DNA of 64,000 bases from Halobacteriovorax marinus. Its GTDB lineage: Bacteria; Bdellovibrionota; Bacteriovoracia; Bacteriovoracales; Bacteriovoracaceae. Below the pieces are notes generated by a model, which worked only from the letters and a program-made list of their open reading frames with translations, made no database searches and had not been told where the DNA came from. Location of the stretch: the NCBI GenBank assembly GCA_002163155.1, contig MAAO01000010.1:28947-92946 (forward strand). Reading direction: 5' to 3'. Below, in pieces: positions 43,969 to 53,383 of the stretch. A program made the position numbers and the translations under genes. The number at the start of each line of letters is the position of its first letter. Positions within the stretch are counted from its first letter, which is position 1.

Positions 43969-45244
43969 AAACTCTCCCCTCAGGTTAAATCATCTGCCAT
44001 TACTATTATTACCTCTATTTCTTATGTCGAGTTGTAGTTTTTTCATCAAACTTGATCAATCCGATGAAGTGATAGTTTTTAAAACAGAAAATAGTCAGAA
44101 AATTTGTAGAAAAACCGCTCCAATAGTTCTCGCCTCTCAGTCGGGACAGAGCTTAAAGCAATTAAAACAACGTCTTCTTTCTGTATCTGTCGAGAAGTCA
44201 CTTAAGCCCATTGAGGCTTTTGTGGCCTGGTCACTTTTACAGATTTATATAAGACCCAATAATGTATCTCCAGGCTCGGCAATACAGTTTATGGACACCA
44301 GTTCTTCAAATCTTGAATATGTTTCTTATGTTAAGAAAAATTCAAATGATCCCTTTCTCTACTTTAATTCATTAAGAGATATTTTAACTAAATATCAATC
44401 TAAGAAATCACTCTCCTACCTCGCTAGAATTGTTGATGAAATTATTCCTTCACAATTTACGATCGACAAAAATCTAGCAACTTTCTTAGCTAAGAATAAA
44501 GACTCAATCACAGCAAATAAACGTTCTCATCGTTTTTACTCAAAGGGACAACAAGTTCTAAGGAAGGGAGAAGGTTTAAACACTTTTAAAATCTGGCCAC
44601 TCATTTCACAATCTCGCTATTTAAAAAATTCAACAAATACACATTTATTTTCTAAACAAATAGGTAATGGAAAGTCTGCACACTGTAATTTTGATATGGG
44701 AATTTATAAAAATTCTATTTATTTAATAGATTCAAGATTGGGACTGAATTCACATCCTTTCTCACTAAGTTATAAAGGTCAAACTTTTATGGCCATAAGC
44801 TCACAGATTCCTAATTCAAAAGAGTTATATCCAGGAACCTATAGTTTTAAACCAATAGAGCATGGTGGACAAAAAGCCTTCTGTAAAATTAAAACTAAGA
44901 ATAGTCAGTTAACCCTAATTTCCTCCAAAGGAAGAGATAGTGGTCAACATCTCTTTAACTTAATTGAATACAAAATCTCAAGTGCAGAAAATAGAAATGA
45001 CTTGATAGAACTTTTAGATTTTCCAAGATATCTTTTCTTACTAAATCCAGAAAGAATGGTTTATGAGTCCAATAGATCTAGTCCTAAACAAATTCAAACT
45101 TTTTTAAATACTAGCTTTCCCATCTATCACAAATCTAATCTTGGAAATATTTGGCTACATTACAAGACAACTAGTACTAAGAAGTCAGATCAAGGTCTCA
45201 TCCTAGATGGTAGACAGGAAAATTCACTTTCATGTTCGAAGTAG
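43961..45244 (+). CDS. lipoprotein of unknown function
   Basis: 427 residues from the ATG at 43961; an upstream ATG at 43922 would lie deep in the previous gene. The lipobox LFLMSSC puts the lipidated cysteine near residue 25. The mature part is Lys/Ser-rich and has four further cysteines. No family is recognised. The end overlaps the small ferredoxin gene by 13 bases; those two and the 43624 gene form one unit. Confidence 0.72.
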   Translation: MIKNSPLRLNHLPLLLLPLFLMSSCSFFIKLDQSDEVIVFKTENSQKICRKTAPIVLASQSGQSLKQLKQRLLSVSVEKSLKPIEAFVAWSLLQIYIRPNNVSPGSAIQFMDTSSSNLEYVSYVKKNSNDPFLYFNSLRDILTKYQSKKSLSYLARIVDEIIPSQFTIDKNLATFLAKNKDSITANKRSHRFYSKGQQVLRKGEGLNTFKIWPLISQSRYLKNSTNTHLFSKQIGNGKSAHCNFDMGIYKNSIYLIDSRLGLNSHPFSLSYKGQTFMAISSQIPNSKELYPGTYSFKPIEHGGQKAFCKIKTKNSQLTLISSKGRDSGQHLFNLIEYKISSAENRNDLIELLDFPRYLFLLNPERMVYESNRSSPKQIQTFLNTSFPIYHKSNLGNIWLHYKTTSTKKSDQGLILDGRQENSLSCSK

Positions 45245-45480
45245 AAATTAGAGGTCAGGCCTCAAATTCCACCATTAAAACAATTATAGTCACACAAGCT
45301 GATCTAAAAAAGACAATCTTAGAACTTCTGCAAGAACACAAGATTCCCGTAGCAAGTAGTTGTATGGGAGAAGGTATTTGTGAGAAGTGCATCATAAATG
45401 ACTCAGTGCTAGGGTGCCTAAAATTAGTCTCTGCTATAGAAAGCTGGCAGTCCAAAGTCATTACAATAGCGTATTTATAA
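45232..45480 (+). CDS. small [2Fe-2S] ferredoxin-like protein
   Basis: 82 residues. SCMGEGICEKC gives C-x5-C-x2-C and a fourth Cys follows in VLGCL, the ligand spacing of adrenodoxin/plant-type [2Fe-2S] ferredoxins. The preceding strand-helix pattern (TQADLKKTILELLQEHKIPV, 20 residues) fits the beta-grasp fold. It is shorter than most ferredoxins. It is an electron carrier with an unknown partner, placed oddly behind a lipoprotein gene it overlaps. Confidence 0.78.
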   Translation: MFEVEIRGQASNSTIKTIIVTQADLKKTILELLQEHKIPVASSCMGEGICEKCIINDSVLGCLKLVSAIESWQSKVITIAYL

Positions 45481-45537
45481 TTTCTTTTTCCTTGGCAATC
45501 AATTTTTGAGTTCTTAGAATATTGCATAAGGACTTAT

Positions 45538-46407
45538 ATGAAAACTTGCTCAATTCTAAAGATAGTATTTCTCTTACTCATTTCGCTTAATAGTATGGGC
45601 TTAAGTGTAGCAACTTTCAACATTCGTAATTTTGATATGAATAGTCCATATTCAACAGATAAGTCAGCCCTTACAAAAATTTTAAAAGATGTAAATGCTG
45701 ATATATTTGCTTTTCAAGAAATTGTTGATACTGAGAACTTCAAAATCTTAATGAAGAAAGTTTTTCCTAAGCATAAATTGGTCATTTCAAAATGTGGCGG
45801 ATTTGCAAAACAAAAACTTGCTCTTCTCTACAATTCGAAGAAGTTTAAATTCTTAAGGGTTATAGAAGATTCTTCTTTTCAGTATTCTGAAGGTTGCCAC
45901 CGTGGAGTACGACCTTTATTAAAGGTGCAATTAAAAAATATTTCTGATAACAGTACTTTTTGGGCATTACTTGTTCATTTAAAAGCTGGTGGAAGCTCAA
46001 GGGATATAGAGTTTAGAAAAAAACAAATCTCTCTCCTCTCAAAATCTATCTCTAGACTACAAAATTACATAATCCTTGGAGATTTCAATACTACTGAAAT
46101 AGATAATTCAAGAAGTGACTATTTCTTTGATCTTGTAGAGAGATATCATCTCACAGACTCATCAAAGTCGCTAAAATGTACGAATTACTGGTCCGGAGGA
46201 ATAAGTGATGGCCTTTTCTATCCCGGCCAACTTGATCACGTACTACTTTCAAAAAATTTAAAAAAGAAGTATTCTTCTCATAAGTACTCTGTGTACTCAC
46301 ATTGTAAGATAAACCAATGTAGTATTTCTAACTCACATGATTTGGGCGAAAGCTTTAAAAATGTCAGTGATCACTGCCCAGTAAAACTAGAATTAACAAA
46401 AGGATAA
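45538..46407 (+). CDS. exported endonuclease/exonuclease/phosphatase-family protein
   Basis: 289 residues with a signal peptide (about 1-20). The DNase I-like fold is shown by VATFNIRNFD, the metal-binding Glu in FAFQEIVD, ILGDFNTTE and the terminal SDHCPVKLEL. It contains several cysteines, which fits an exported enzyme. It is probably a secreted nuclease for prey or environmental DNA, although the same fold also gives phosphatases. AAGGAC lies before the ATG. The next gene starts four bases later. Confidence 0.86.
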   Translation: MKTCSILKIVFLLLISLNSMGLSVATFNIRNFDMNSPYSTDKSALTKILKDVNADIFAFQEIVDTENFKILMKKVFPKHKLVISKCGGFAKQKLALLYNSKKFKFLRVIEDSSFQYSEGCHRGVRPLLKVQLKNISDNSTFWALLVHLKAGGSSRDIEFRKKQISLLSKSISRLQNYIILGDFNTTEIDNSRSDYFFDLVERYHLTDSSKSLKCTNYWSGGISDGLFYPGQLDHVLLSKNLKKKYSSHKYSVYSHCKINQCSISNSHDLGESFKNVSDHCPVKLELTKG

Positions 46408-46410
46408 AAA

Positions 46411-47007
46411 TTGAAATATCTCTCTTTTGATATCGAGGCCACAGGTCTTGCTGAAAATGACTACCTAATAGAATTTGGAATGGTTCCTTTTTGTTCAGAA
46501 ACAGGTGAGATCGCTCACCACTTAGAAAAAAATTGGTACGTTAAATGTCCAAGTTTCGAAGAACTTAAACCACGTTTAGATAAATGGGTCATAGATCATA
46601 ATAAAGAACTCATAGACAAGGCCCACAATGAAGGCGAAGAACTAAATCAATTTAAAATTCTTCTCGAAACTTACTTAAATGACCCAGAAGTGACAGAATA
46701 CTTTCAAAAAACAGAGAGAAATAAAATTGTTCTCTTCGGAAAATCTTTGAATGCTATTGATCTTCCATTCATGAATAGAGATCTTGGTTGGAACTTCATG
46801 CGTGAACATTTCCATCATCAGGTGCTAGACCTCTCAAGTGTTGTCATGAGTATGTGTGACATGAAGCTTCTCCCTGATTCTTGTCAATCAGGTTCAGGCC
46901 TCATGAAACATTTTAAAATGGGTGATGTTGCACACACTGCCCTGGCCGATGCAGTTAATACTGCAGACCTATATTTAAAAGTTATGAAAAGCGCGAAAAA
47001 ATCCTAG
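46411..47007 (+). CDS. 3'-5' exonuclease of the DnaQ/RNase T superfamily
   Basis: 198 residues with a TTG start seven bases after AAGGA. DEDDh motifs: Exo I DIEATGL, Exo II around LFGKSLNAIDLPFMNRD, and Exo III HTALADAVNTADL. It removes nucleotides from the 3' end of DNA or RNA. Being cytoplasmic and just behind the exported nuclease, it could finish digestion of imported fragments; that is inference. Confidence 0.85.
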   Translation: MKYLSFDIEATGLAENDYLIEFGMVPFCSETGEIAHHLEKNWYVKCPSFEELKPRLDKWVIDHNKELIDKAHNEGEELNQFKILLETYLNDPEVTEYFQKTERNKIVLFGKSLNAIDLPFMNRDLGWNFMREHFHHQVLDLSSVVMSMCDMKLLPDSCQSGSGLMKHFKMGDVAHTALADAVNTADLYLKVMKSAKKS

Positions 47008-47036
47008 CGTTAACTACGAAAAGTTAACGCTTCTTA
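47006..47036. terminator. hairpin between convergent genes
   Basis: AGCGTTAAC (47006-47014) pairs with GTTAACGCT (47023-47031) across an eight-base loop, then TCTT. It covers the 3' ends of both the exonuclease and the M23 gene. Confidence 0.6.
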
Positions 47037-47677
47037 TAACTTACAAAATTCTTAGGATTTAAGGCCTTGGAGTTTCTTCTTACTTCAAAGTGCAAGTGTG
47101 GGCCAGTGGATCGACCAGTGGTTCCCACCAGAGCTATCACTTGACCCCGATGAACCTTTTGACCTTTATTGGTGTAGTTCTTCTTGGCATGAGCATAAAC
47201 GGAGAAAATTCCGTTCTTGTGAGCTATAACAGTTATATTTCCATAGGCTCCCAATTCACGACCAGAATAGACAACAACTCCATCATCGACAGAGACTATA
47301 TGGGAACCACTTCTGGCCGGAATATCAATTCCGTCATGGTGACGACCCCACCTCTTACCGAAACCAGAACTAATCCTAGAACTCGAAGGGACAGGCCAAA
47401 TATAGCGTCCTGAGGCCATATACTGGGCCGTACTCGCCGGCATTCTATAGCGGCTGGCTCCCATTATTCCTCGATTCTGAGGAACAAAGAACCAATCTCC
47501 GGTTTTAAGACTTTTGCTCTTATTAGCTTCTTTTAAAGACCACTCTTCAACTCTAAATTCCTTGGCCAGCCTCTTGTAGGTATCGCCTTTTCTTATCTGA
47601 ACATACTGTCCACTCCCAACATGGGAACAAGAAAGCGCAAGAAGGCTGATCGCCAAAATTATGACAATAGCTCTCAA
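47024..47677 (-). CDS. LysM and M23-family endopeptidase lipoprotein
   Basis: 217 residues with a TTG start after GGAG. The lipobox LLALSC puts the Cys near residue 17. A LysM-like domain lies at about 27-67 (QIRKGDTYKRLAKEF). The M23 domain has zinc ligands in GRHHDGIDIPA and GPHLHFEVRR plus the YAHAKK segment. All metal ligands are present, so it is probably an active peptidoglycan endopeptidase rather than an EnvC-like activator. It lies 35 bases after surE in the same direction. Confidence 0.9.
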   Translation of the reverse strand: MRAIVIILAISLLALSCSHVGSGQYVQIRKGDTYKRLAKEFRVEEWSLKEANKSKSLKTGDWFFVPQNRGIMGASRYRMPASTAQYMASGRYIWPVPSSSRISSGFGKRWGRHHDGIDIPARSGSHIVSVDDGVVVYSGRELGAYGNITVIAHKNGIFSVYAHAKKNYTNKGQKVHRGQVIALVGTTGRSTGPHLHFEVRRNSKALNPKNFVSYKKR

Positions 47678-47712
47678 TTAATTCTCCTAAAAAGTGGCGT
47701 ACTTTCAAGTAG

Positions 47713-48492
47713 TTAGGCCATCACCCCTAAAAACTCATTCCACTTTTTAGACTCATCGGCAGTTTTTTCCAGTAAATTGAGGGCCGAGACGGAAATTTTT
47801 TCCGCATCTACGACTGAACAGTCTGAACCTGGTTGTTCATTGTGCCCTTCATACTTACCACCTATCCAGTAATACTCACGACTTCTAAAATCAGACCTTT
47901 TTTCAATACTTTCAGAATATTTTCGAAAACCAAGGTTAGTAACCTCTACTCCCTTAATTTCATTTTCTAAAACATCTGGCACATTTACATTTAAAAGAGT
48001 CATTGGAGTAATATGTTTATGAACATCAGCTAGAACTAGCTTTTTTATGAACTTAGCGGCCGTATAAAAGTACTCATCCTTAGGCTTATGATTAGACATG
48101 AAGTCCATAGCAGAACTAACTGCAATACTAGGAACACCGTGAAAAGTAGCCTCTCTAGCAGCTGCAACAGTTCCTGAATAATAGATATCCTGACCTAAAT
48201 TTGCACCTCTGTTAATACCAGAGACAAAGAGATCAATTTTAGTATCCTTTAAAATACTTCCAATTCCCATTAGAGCGCAATCAGCAGGATAGCCACTACA
48301 TCCGTAAACTTTATCTTTAATTTCTACTAATCTTAAAGGATGATCTAGAGTTAAAGTGTGACCCGTAGTAGAGCGTTCTTCTAAAGGAGCTACCATGACA
48401 ACATTGGCCACTTCACTTAAAACTTCGAATAAAATATTTATACCTGGTGCGTAAACACCGTCATCATTACTTATTAAGATATTTAAAGGCAT
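47713..48492 (-). CDS. surE: 5'/3'-nucleotidase SurE
   Basis: 259 residues, normal length. The metal site NDDGVYAPGI lies at the N-terminus, and SGINRGANLGQDIYYSGTVAA (first 20 residues) and NVNVPD are intact. It removes phosphate from nucleoside monophosphates and short polyphosphate. Together with the downstream M23 endopeptidase it resembles the common surE-pcm-nlpD arrangement, with pcm missing. Confidence 0.96.
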   Translation of the reverse strand: MPLNILISNDDGVYAPGINILFEVLSEVANVVMVAPLEERSTTGHTLTLDHPLRLVEIKDKVYGCSGYPADCALMGIGSILKDTKIDLFVSGINRGANLGQDIYYSGTVAAAREATFHGVPSIAVSSAMDFMSNHKPKDEYFYTAAKFIKKLVLADVHKHITPMTLLNVNVPDVLENEIKGVEVTNLGFRKYSESIEKRSDFRSREYYWIGGKYEGHNEQPGSDCSVVDAEKISVSALNLLEKTADESKKWNEFLGVMA

Positions 48493-48549
48493 GCGATCTC
48501 CTGTTAATTTGGGAGAACTATTGCCAATTTGATTCGATTTGTAAAGAAA

Positions 48550-49215
48550 CTATAGGTTTAGGGCCTTTAGATGTGAGACATGTTGCTGAACTTTGGTGAG
48601 ATCAACATTTCTATAGCAGACTTCAACTTTATTATTTATAGGTATAGAAATTAATGAGAAATCAAAATATTCTACAATTGAACTAAAGAGATTACTGTCC
48701 CAATCCATACGCAGAACTAACTCACATTTATTAATTTCCATTACATTAAAAAATTGAGCATGAAAATTATTAGTAAAGTTGTGTAATGTATTATTCTCAA
48801 AGGACTTTAGAAGCTCACTAAAAGGGATAATCATTCCTTTTAGATATTTAGATTTAGCAATGAGGTTCGCATTTTTTGATTGAGAGTTGTAGTGCCAATA
48901 GAAAGGAGACTTAAATTTTTCGTAGTATTCAACAGATTGGTCATCAGAAAACTCAAGTAACACTTTATCTCTTGAGCGACTAATCAATAAATCCGTTAGT
49001 ATTTTTTCCACTACAAAATCAGCTTCATTTTCAAAATGTAGATAGAGTCGATCTTCAGTAGAAATATTTTCAACAAGCTCCATAAAGGTATGCTGCTGAA
49101 GAAAATTAAAACTTCTAGGTCTAAAATCAAACGAGAGATCTTTTAAATTAAGATCCTGTAAGCGTTGCAATGTTCTATTGTCGTAGATTCCTTCTACGCG
49201 AAATCGTCCTTCCAT
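48550..49215 (-). CDS. degenerate TrpF-like TIM-barrel protein (tentative)
   Basis: 221 residues. The N-terminus (FRVEGIYDNRTLQRLQDLN) followed by LSFDFRPRSFNF and LHFENEADFVVEKIL resembles phosphoribosylanthranilate isomerase, where KICGIT, GFVFYPKSPR and a VNE segment occupy the same places. The catalytic Cys of the CGI motif is absent and the aspartate region is not obvious. It may therefore be a non-catalytic or reassigned relative. It sits ten bases after a TrpG/PabA-like gene, which supports the link. The identity is uncertain. Confidence 0.4.
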   Translation of the reverse strand: MEGRFRVEGIYDNRTLQRLQDLNLKDLSFDFRPRSFNFLQQHTFMELVENISTEDRLYLHFENEADFVVEKILTDLLISRSRDKVLLEFSDDQSVEYYEKFKSPFYWHYNSQSKNANLIAKSKYLKGMIIPFSELLKSFENNTLHNFTNNFHAQFFNVMEINKCELVLRMDWDSNLFSSIVEYFDFSLISIPINNKVEVCYRNVDLTKVQQHVSHLKALNL

Positions 49216-49224
49216 TACTTATTA

Positions 49225-49797
49225 TTATACTAAAGATTGCTTAAAAAATAGCTCAGGGCAAGAAGTTCCAATCGACTCTGGATGAAATTGGTAAGTAGTT
49301 AAAAACTTTGAAAAGCTGGCCAAAATCTCTCCAGACTCTCCCATAATTTCCATATCAAACAAATTCTGATTACCTACACCAAATACACCCCAAGAGTTAT
49401 AAAGCTGAACTTCAAAAGTTTTATTCTCTAACTCACTCAACAATATATGATGAGTTGCAAACTTAATCTCTACCGTCTGTCCATGAATCGGATTCATGAG
49501 TTTTCTAATATCACGATTTAAAACTTGGTGAATCAATTGATGTCCCAAACATATGCCGAGAAGTTTAAACTCTTTATTTTGTGAATAGTTAATGAGTTCG
49601 CTTACATGATCTAGAAAGGACAGGTAATCATCGACGTGCCCAGGACCTGGACCTAGCACAACTAGTTTATAAGAGTTTAAATTTATTGATGAGAATTTTT
49701 GAAAATGAATAACATCAACTTCTAACTGAAGTTCAGTGAGTTCACTAAGAATATTAAATGTGAAGCTATCATCAAAATCAACTATTAACGCCTTCAC
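49225..49797 (-). CDS. class I glutamine amidotransferase, TrpG/PabA-like
   Basis: 190 residues with a GTG start after GGAG. The oxyanion block LGPGPGHVDDY, nucleophile Cys in GICLGHQL and the catalytic His-Glu in FHPES are intact. It supplies ammonia from glutamine, in anthranilate or aminodeoxychorismate synthesis for example. No TrpE or PabB partner is in the window. The neighbouring folC favours a folate (PabA) role, the TrpF-like gene a tryptophan role. Confidence 0.88.
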   Translation of the reverse strand: MKALIVDFDDSFTFNILSELTELQLEVDVIHFQKFSSINLNSYKLVVLGPGPGHVDDYLSFLDHVSELINYSQNKEFKLLGICLGHQLIHQVLNRDIRKLMNPIHGQTVEIKFATHHILLSELENKTFEVQLYNSWGVFGVGNQNLFDMEIMGESGEILASFSKFLTTYQFHPESIGTSCPELFFKQSLV

Positions 49798-49802
49798 AAT
49801 TC

Positions 49803-52220
49803 TTACTCCGCTCCGGAAAAAGAATGAAACTTATCATCACTAAAGTTTATATAGAAGTTAAATGAAATAGAATTATCGATTTCAGTTTTTTCATATTTAA
49901 CATCAGTTTTCCAGCAATTATTAATTGGAGAATATATCAACTGGTAAATACTCTTTGTTATATCATCTTTTTCGAAATCATAATTATAGGTGAGCTTACC
50001 AGAATATTGATCATTAAATTTTAAAGTCGTTGTAAAGTCAACGTTCTTATTAATCGGAGTCGCAAAAGAATCGTAGTAAAAATTAAGGCCGTAAGTTATT
50101 CGTTCGAGATCCTGACTTACATTAAACTTCAAGATATGTTCGTTGTTCTTATGATAGAAGTATTCAGATAAAGAAAATGAGAGTGTGTTTAATGAAAATC
50201 CAGTTCCTAAATACAGTCTCGTAAGACCATCAACAAAAGAATCAGAGTTTGCATTAAAGTCATACCCTTGTGAGATGTTAAAATAAGCAACACGAGAGTA
50301 CTCAAAGTTATCCCTAAGATATTTACCATCAGTAAAAACATTGAACTTATTTGCAGTCTTTTTAATGAGAGAATTATTCCATTGAAATTCAACTGTATTT
50401 GAAATTGGTAATGTTGTACGAGAAGAACTATGTGAGAGCTCAAACTCTTTTTCTCTTATGGCATCATTTGAATCGAATTGACCATTTTCATCTGAAATTT
50501 GAGATAAGAATTTTTGACTTCCTTTAGATTTCTGATCAGAAAGATAATAGTGTTTTAACTTATAAATTTGAGAATGTTTATAGCTATTTCTTCTGATCTT
50601 ATATTGATCTTCCGTAAAACTATCCGAAATGATAGGCACTGTACCAACAAATCCCTTAAAGGAAATATCAGATTCTTTAGTTTCTACATCTAGGTTTTGA
50701 GACTTTTCTAAATTGATTTTATCAAGAGGAATACTTTCATCATAAGCTAAACCGAAAATCTTTGAAACTTCGAAAGAGATTTCATTTTCGTAAACAAACC
50801 CATTCTTAGTAAAACGATCCTCAGTCAATTCTTTAGAGAACCAATACTCTTGTCTATCCATAACGACAGAGGACTTTAAATTGACTGGCCCTAAATAACC
50901 TAGGTCCCATAAGAGTTTTGGCTTCAAATTAATTCTTCTCGCATTTCTTATAAAATTACCTTCTTCAACATGATTTTGCTTAAAAATAGCAGCATCTGAG
51001 TTCCAGATAAAACTCAAACTCTTAAATCCAAAGCTTTGCCCCTGTGCGAGATAAAAAGGAACAGAGTTAATGGTTAATTTTGGCAAAGTTTGAACATAGG
51101 AATGATCAAAACCTTTAGCATTTGCAAAGACTAAGTTTCTTTTGAATTCAGCTTCTACACTTATATCAAAGAGCTGAGTATACATATTTACAAAAGTTTC
51201 GATCCCTGCATCAGATGTTCTAATTCTATCATCGTAATAAGAACTAAAATCTCTTACGCCATCTAAGTCAGAGAGGCCTGTAAAGAAAGTATGGTGATTA
51301 AACCTATTATTATAAAAGGCATGATGTTCATAATCACCTGCGAAACGAAGCTTCTGTCTACCACTCAACTCTTCATCTGCTTTTTCAGGTAACCAAATTC
51401 GATCATTGACCGCGAGAGAATTCATTTCCATCCACATTTGATCTCTAAAAACATGACGGAACTGTAGTTCTCCTCCGACACCTCTGCTTCCCTTTACAGT
51501 AGGGGTGAATGTTAAATCATTATTATCGGAGATCGCCCAAAAGTACGGCAGACCAAAATGAACACCTTCTTTAGAATCGATATTAATTTTAGGAAAGAGC
51601 ACTCCACTGGTTCTATCTTTCTTTATCGGTAGAACAATATAGGGAACGTACATGACAACAACACCGTTAACTTTAATATAGGCGTGTTTAATTTTAATAT
51701 ATTCATTTCGAGTGATGTGAACACTCTTACCCAGAATACTCCAAGACTCAGGACAATCTCTACAAGTTGTATACTCAGCATCCTCACCAATGAAAACATT
51801 TTCTGAGACCTTAGCCAGATATTTACCAACAACAACATAGCCCGAAGTGATGATTCTACCGTTATAAATTCCAAGATAAGAGGTATTAAAGTTATATTCC
51901 ATCTTAGACCCAAAAACAGTCATATCGGAACTAATATATCTGACATTGCCAAGAACTTCGGCCTTTCCTGTTTTAAAAGAAATAGAGGCCTTCTCTCCAT
52001 AGATAGAGTTATTCTCATGGTTAATGATGACATTACCCACAGCTTCAAATTCATTGTCTTTAGATTTACGGTAGGCCTTATCAGATAAGATTTGGACCTT
52101 ATTTCCAAAAGAGAAATTCAGTCTTTCCTCTTCACCAAAAGAGCTAAAGTTCCATGCTATTAAAGCGATGAATAAGATATTTTTGAACTTCACCAATGAA
52201 GTAGTAGGATCCAGTGACAA
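49803..52220 (-). CDS. lptD: LPS-assembly outer-membrane protein LptD
   Basis: 805 residues. A signal peptide (after KFKNILFIALIAWNF) is followed by an OstA/LptA-like jellyroll (about 35-160) and a C-terminal beta-barrel with many YxF/W strand patterns. It inserts lipopolysaccharide in the outer leaflet with LptE. The first ATG overlaps folC by 77 bases; a GTG at 52193 directly before the signal peptide is a likelier start and reduces the overlap to 50 bases. CysCys pairs typical of LptD are reduced to TTCRDCPES. Confidence 0.9.
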   Translation of the reverse strand: MSLDPTTSLVKFKNILFIALIAWNFSSFGEEERLNFSFGNKVQILSDKAYRKSKDNEFEAVGNVIINHENNSIYGEKASISFKTGKAEVLGNVRYISSDMTVFGSKMEYNFNTSYLGIYNGRIITSGYVVVGKYLAKVSENVFIGEDAEYTTCRDCPESWSILGKSVHITRNEYIKIKHAYIKVNGVVVMYVPYIVLPIKKDRTSGVLFPKINIDSKEGVHFGLPYFWAISDNNDLTFTPTVKGSRGVGGELQFRHVFRDQMWMEMNSLAVNDRIWLPEKADEELSGRQKLRFAGDYEHHAFYNNRFNHHTFFTGLSDLDGVRDFSSYYDDRIRTSDAGIETFVNMYTQLFDISVEAEFKRNLVFANAKGFDHSYVQTLPKLTINSVPFYLAQGQSFGFKSLSFIWNSDAAIFKQNHVEEGNFIRNARRINLKPKLLWDLGYLGPVNLKSSVVMDRQEYWFSKELTEDRFTKNGFVYENEISFEVSKIFGLAYDESIPLDKINLEKSQNLDVETKESDISFKGFVGTVPIISDSFTEDQYKIRRNSYKHSQIYKLKHYYLSDQKSKGSQKFLSQISDENGQFDSNDAIREKEFELSHSSSRTTLPISNTVEFQWNNSLIKKTANKFNVFTDGKYLRDNFEYSRVAYFNISQGYDFNANSDSFVDGLTRLYLGTGFSLNTLSFSLSEYFYHKNNEHILKFNVSQDLERITYGLNFYYDSFATPINKNVDFTTTLKFNDQYSGKLTYNYDFEKDDITKSIYQLIYSPINNCWKTDVKYEKTEIDNSISFNFYINFSDDKFHSFSGAE

Positions 52221-53379
52221 TCCATTGTCCTCGTTCTTTATTTATTATAGTCAAAAAAAGCTTCTGCCAATCTTTAGTGACTGTATGTCTCTCACTCACA
52301 CAAAATGAGTCAACAGGCATGGCCTTAGTATGTTCAAACTCTGTGACATAAATTGACTTCCAAGGACTAGGTTCTGTTTCTAAAATCGAAAGGCCAAACT
52401 CAACATCTTCACTAGGTCTTTTTGAAAAAGCACAAATGAGACCTTCGTATTTTGAATTTAGATTTTGACTTAGGAAATATTCCCTAGTTTTTCTTAAACC
52501 ATCAATATTATGTGCACCTATAAAGATAAACTTAATCTCTCCAATTGTCACTTCTTCTTGTCGACCCTTTGTCACACTGCATTCAAAACGGGATATCATA
52601 TCCCCTATTAAGTTTCGATCAACCTTAAGTCCCATGAGTTTAAAATAGGCAAAAGTAGCGAGAGTCTGGTTTCTCACACTAAAGTCATCTTCAGAATTAA
52701 GAAATGAATTTTCAAAGAGGTCTACAAAGTCTGTCTTTTGATTCTTTAATTCAATATATTGTGCACTTCGTAGCTCTAAACTTTCTAAAGCTGATACATG
52801 AAAGGCATGAGTACGCGTGACTCCAAGTTTTTCTTTTAAAATACCTTTCAGCTCACTACCAAGGTACTCTTCATGGTCTTTAGATATAGAAGTTAAAAGT
52901 GTCAAATCAGCGTCTAACATATTAACAGAGTCTAATCTGCCTCCAAGGCCCACTTCCAAAATGATATAATCTAATTCAATTGAGTCACAAATCTTACAAA
53001 AACAGAAAAATAGAAATTCGTAGTAACTGAAACTTAGATCCTCTTTAAAGACTTCATTAAAAGTATCAAGTAAGACATCATGACTTATATACTGCCCCAG
53101 AAACTTAAAACGCTCCGTAACACTTAATACATGTGGAGAAGTCCAAAGGGCGCATTTAAAACCTTTCTTAGTCAGTAGGTCGTTTAGATAATGTGAGGTT
53201 TGCCCCTTACCGTTAGTTCCAGCAATGGTTACTATTTGAATTTTCTTTGATTGAAAAATTTGATTAAAGACCTTGAAGCTATCTTCAAGGCCATTGATTC
53301 CTGGCCTAAAAAACTCAGCACCAAAATAATCCCTAAGTATTTTATCTAGGTTATTATCTTTGTCTAAGTCGTAGGCCAT
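52144..53379 (-). CDS. folC: folylpolyglutamate/dihydrofolate synthase
   Basis: 411 residues from the ATG at 53379, which follows the accD stop by four bases; an ATG at 53424 would lie inside accD. The Mur-ligase ATP loop AGTNGKGQTSHYL, the TSPHV motif and VGLGGRLDSVN are the FolC signatures. It adds glutamate to dihydropteroate or folate in the cytoplasm. The accD-folC order is common in bacteria. Confidence 0.95.
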   Translation of the reverse strand: MAYDLDKDNNLDKILRDYFGAEFFRPGINGLEDSFKVFNQIFQSKKIQIVTIAGTNGKGQTSHYLNDLLTKKGFKCALWTSPHVLSVTERFKFLGQYISHDVLLDTFNEVFKEDLSFSYYEFLFFCFCKICDSIELDYIILEVGLGGRLDSVNMLDADLTLLTSISKDHEEYLGSELKGILKEKLGVTRTHAFHVSALESLELRSAQYIELKNQKTDFVDLFENSFLNSEDDFSVRNQTLATFAYFKLMGLKVDRNLIGDMISRFECSVTKGRQEEVTIGEIKFIFIGAHNIDGLRKTREYFLSQNLNSKYEGLICAFSKRPSEDVEFGLSILETEPSPWKSIYVTEFEHTKAMPVDSFCVSERHTVTKDWQKLFLTIINKERGQWIVTGSYYFIGEVQKYLIHRFNSMEL

Positions 53380-53383
53380 AAAC

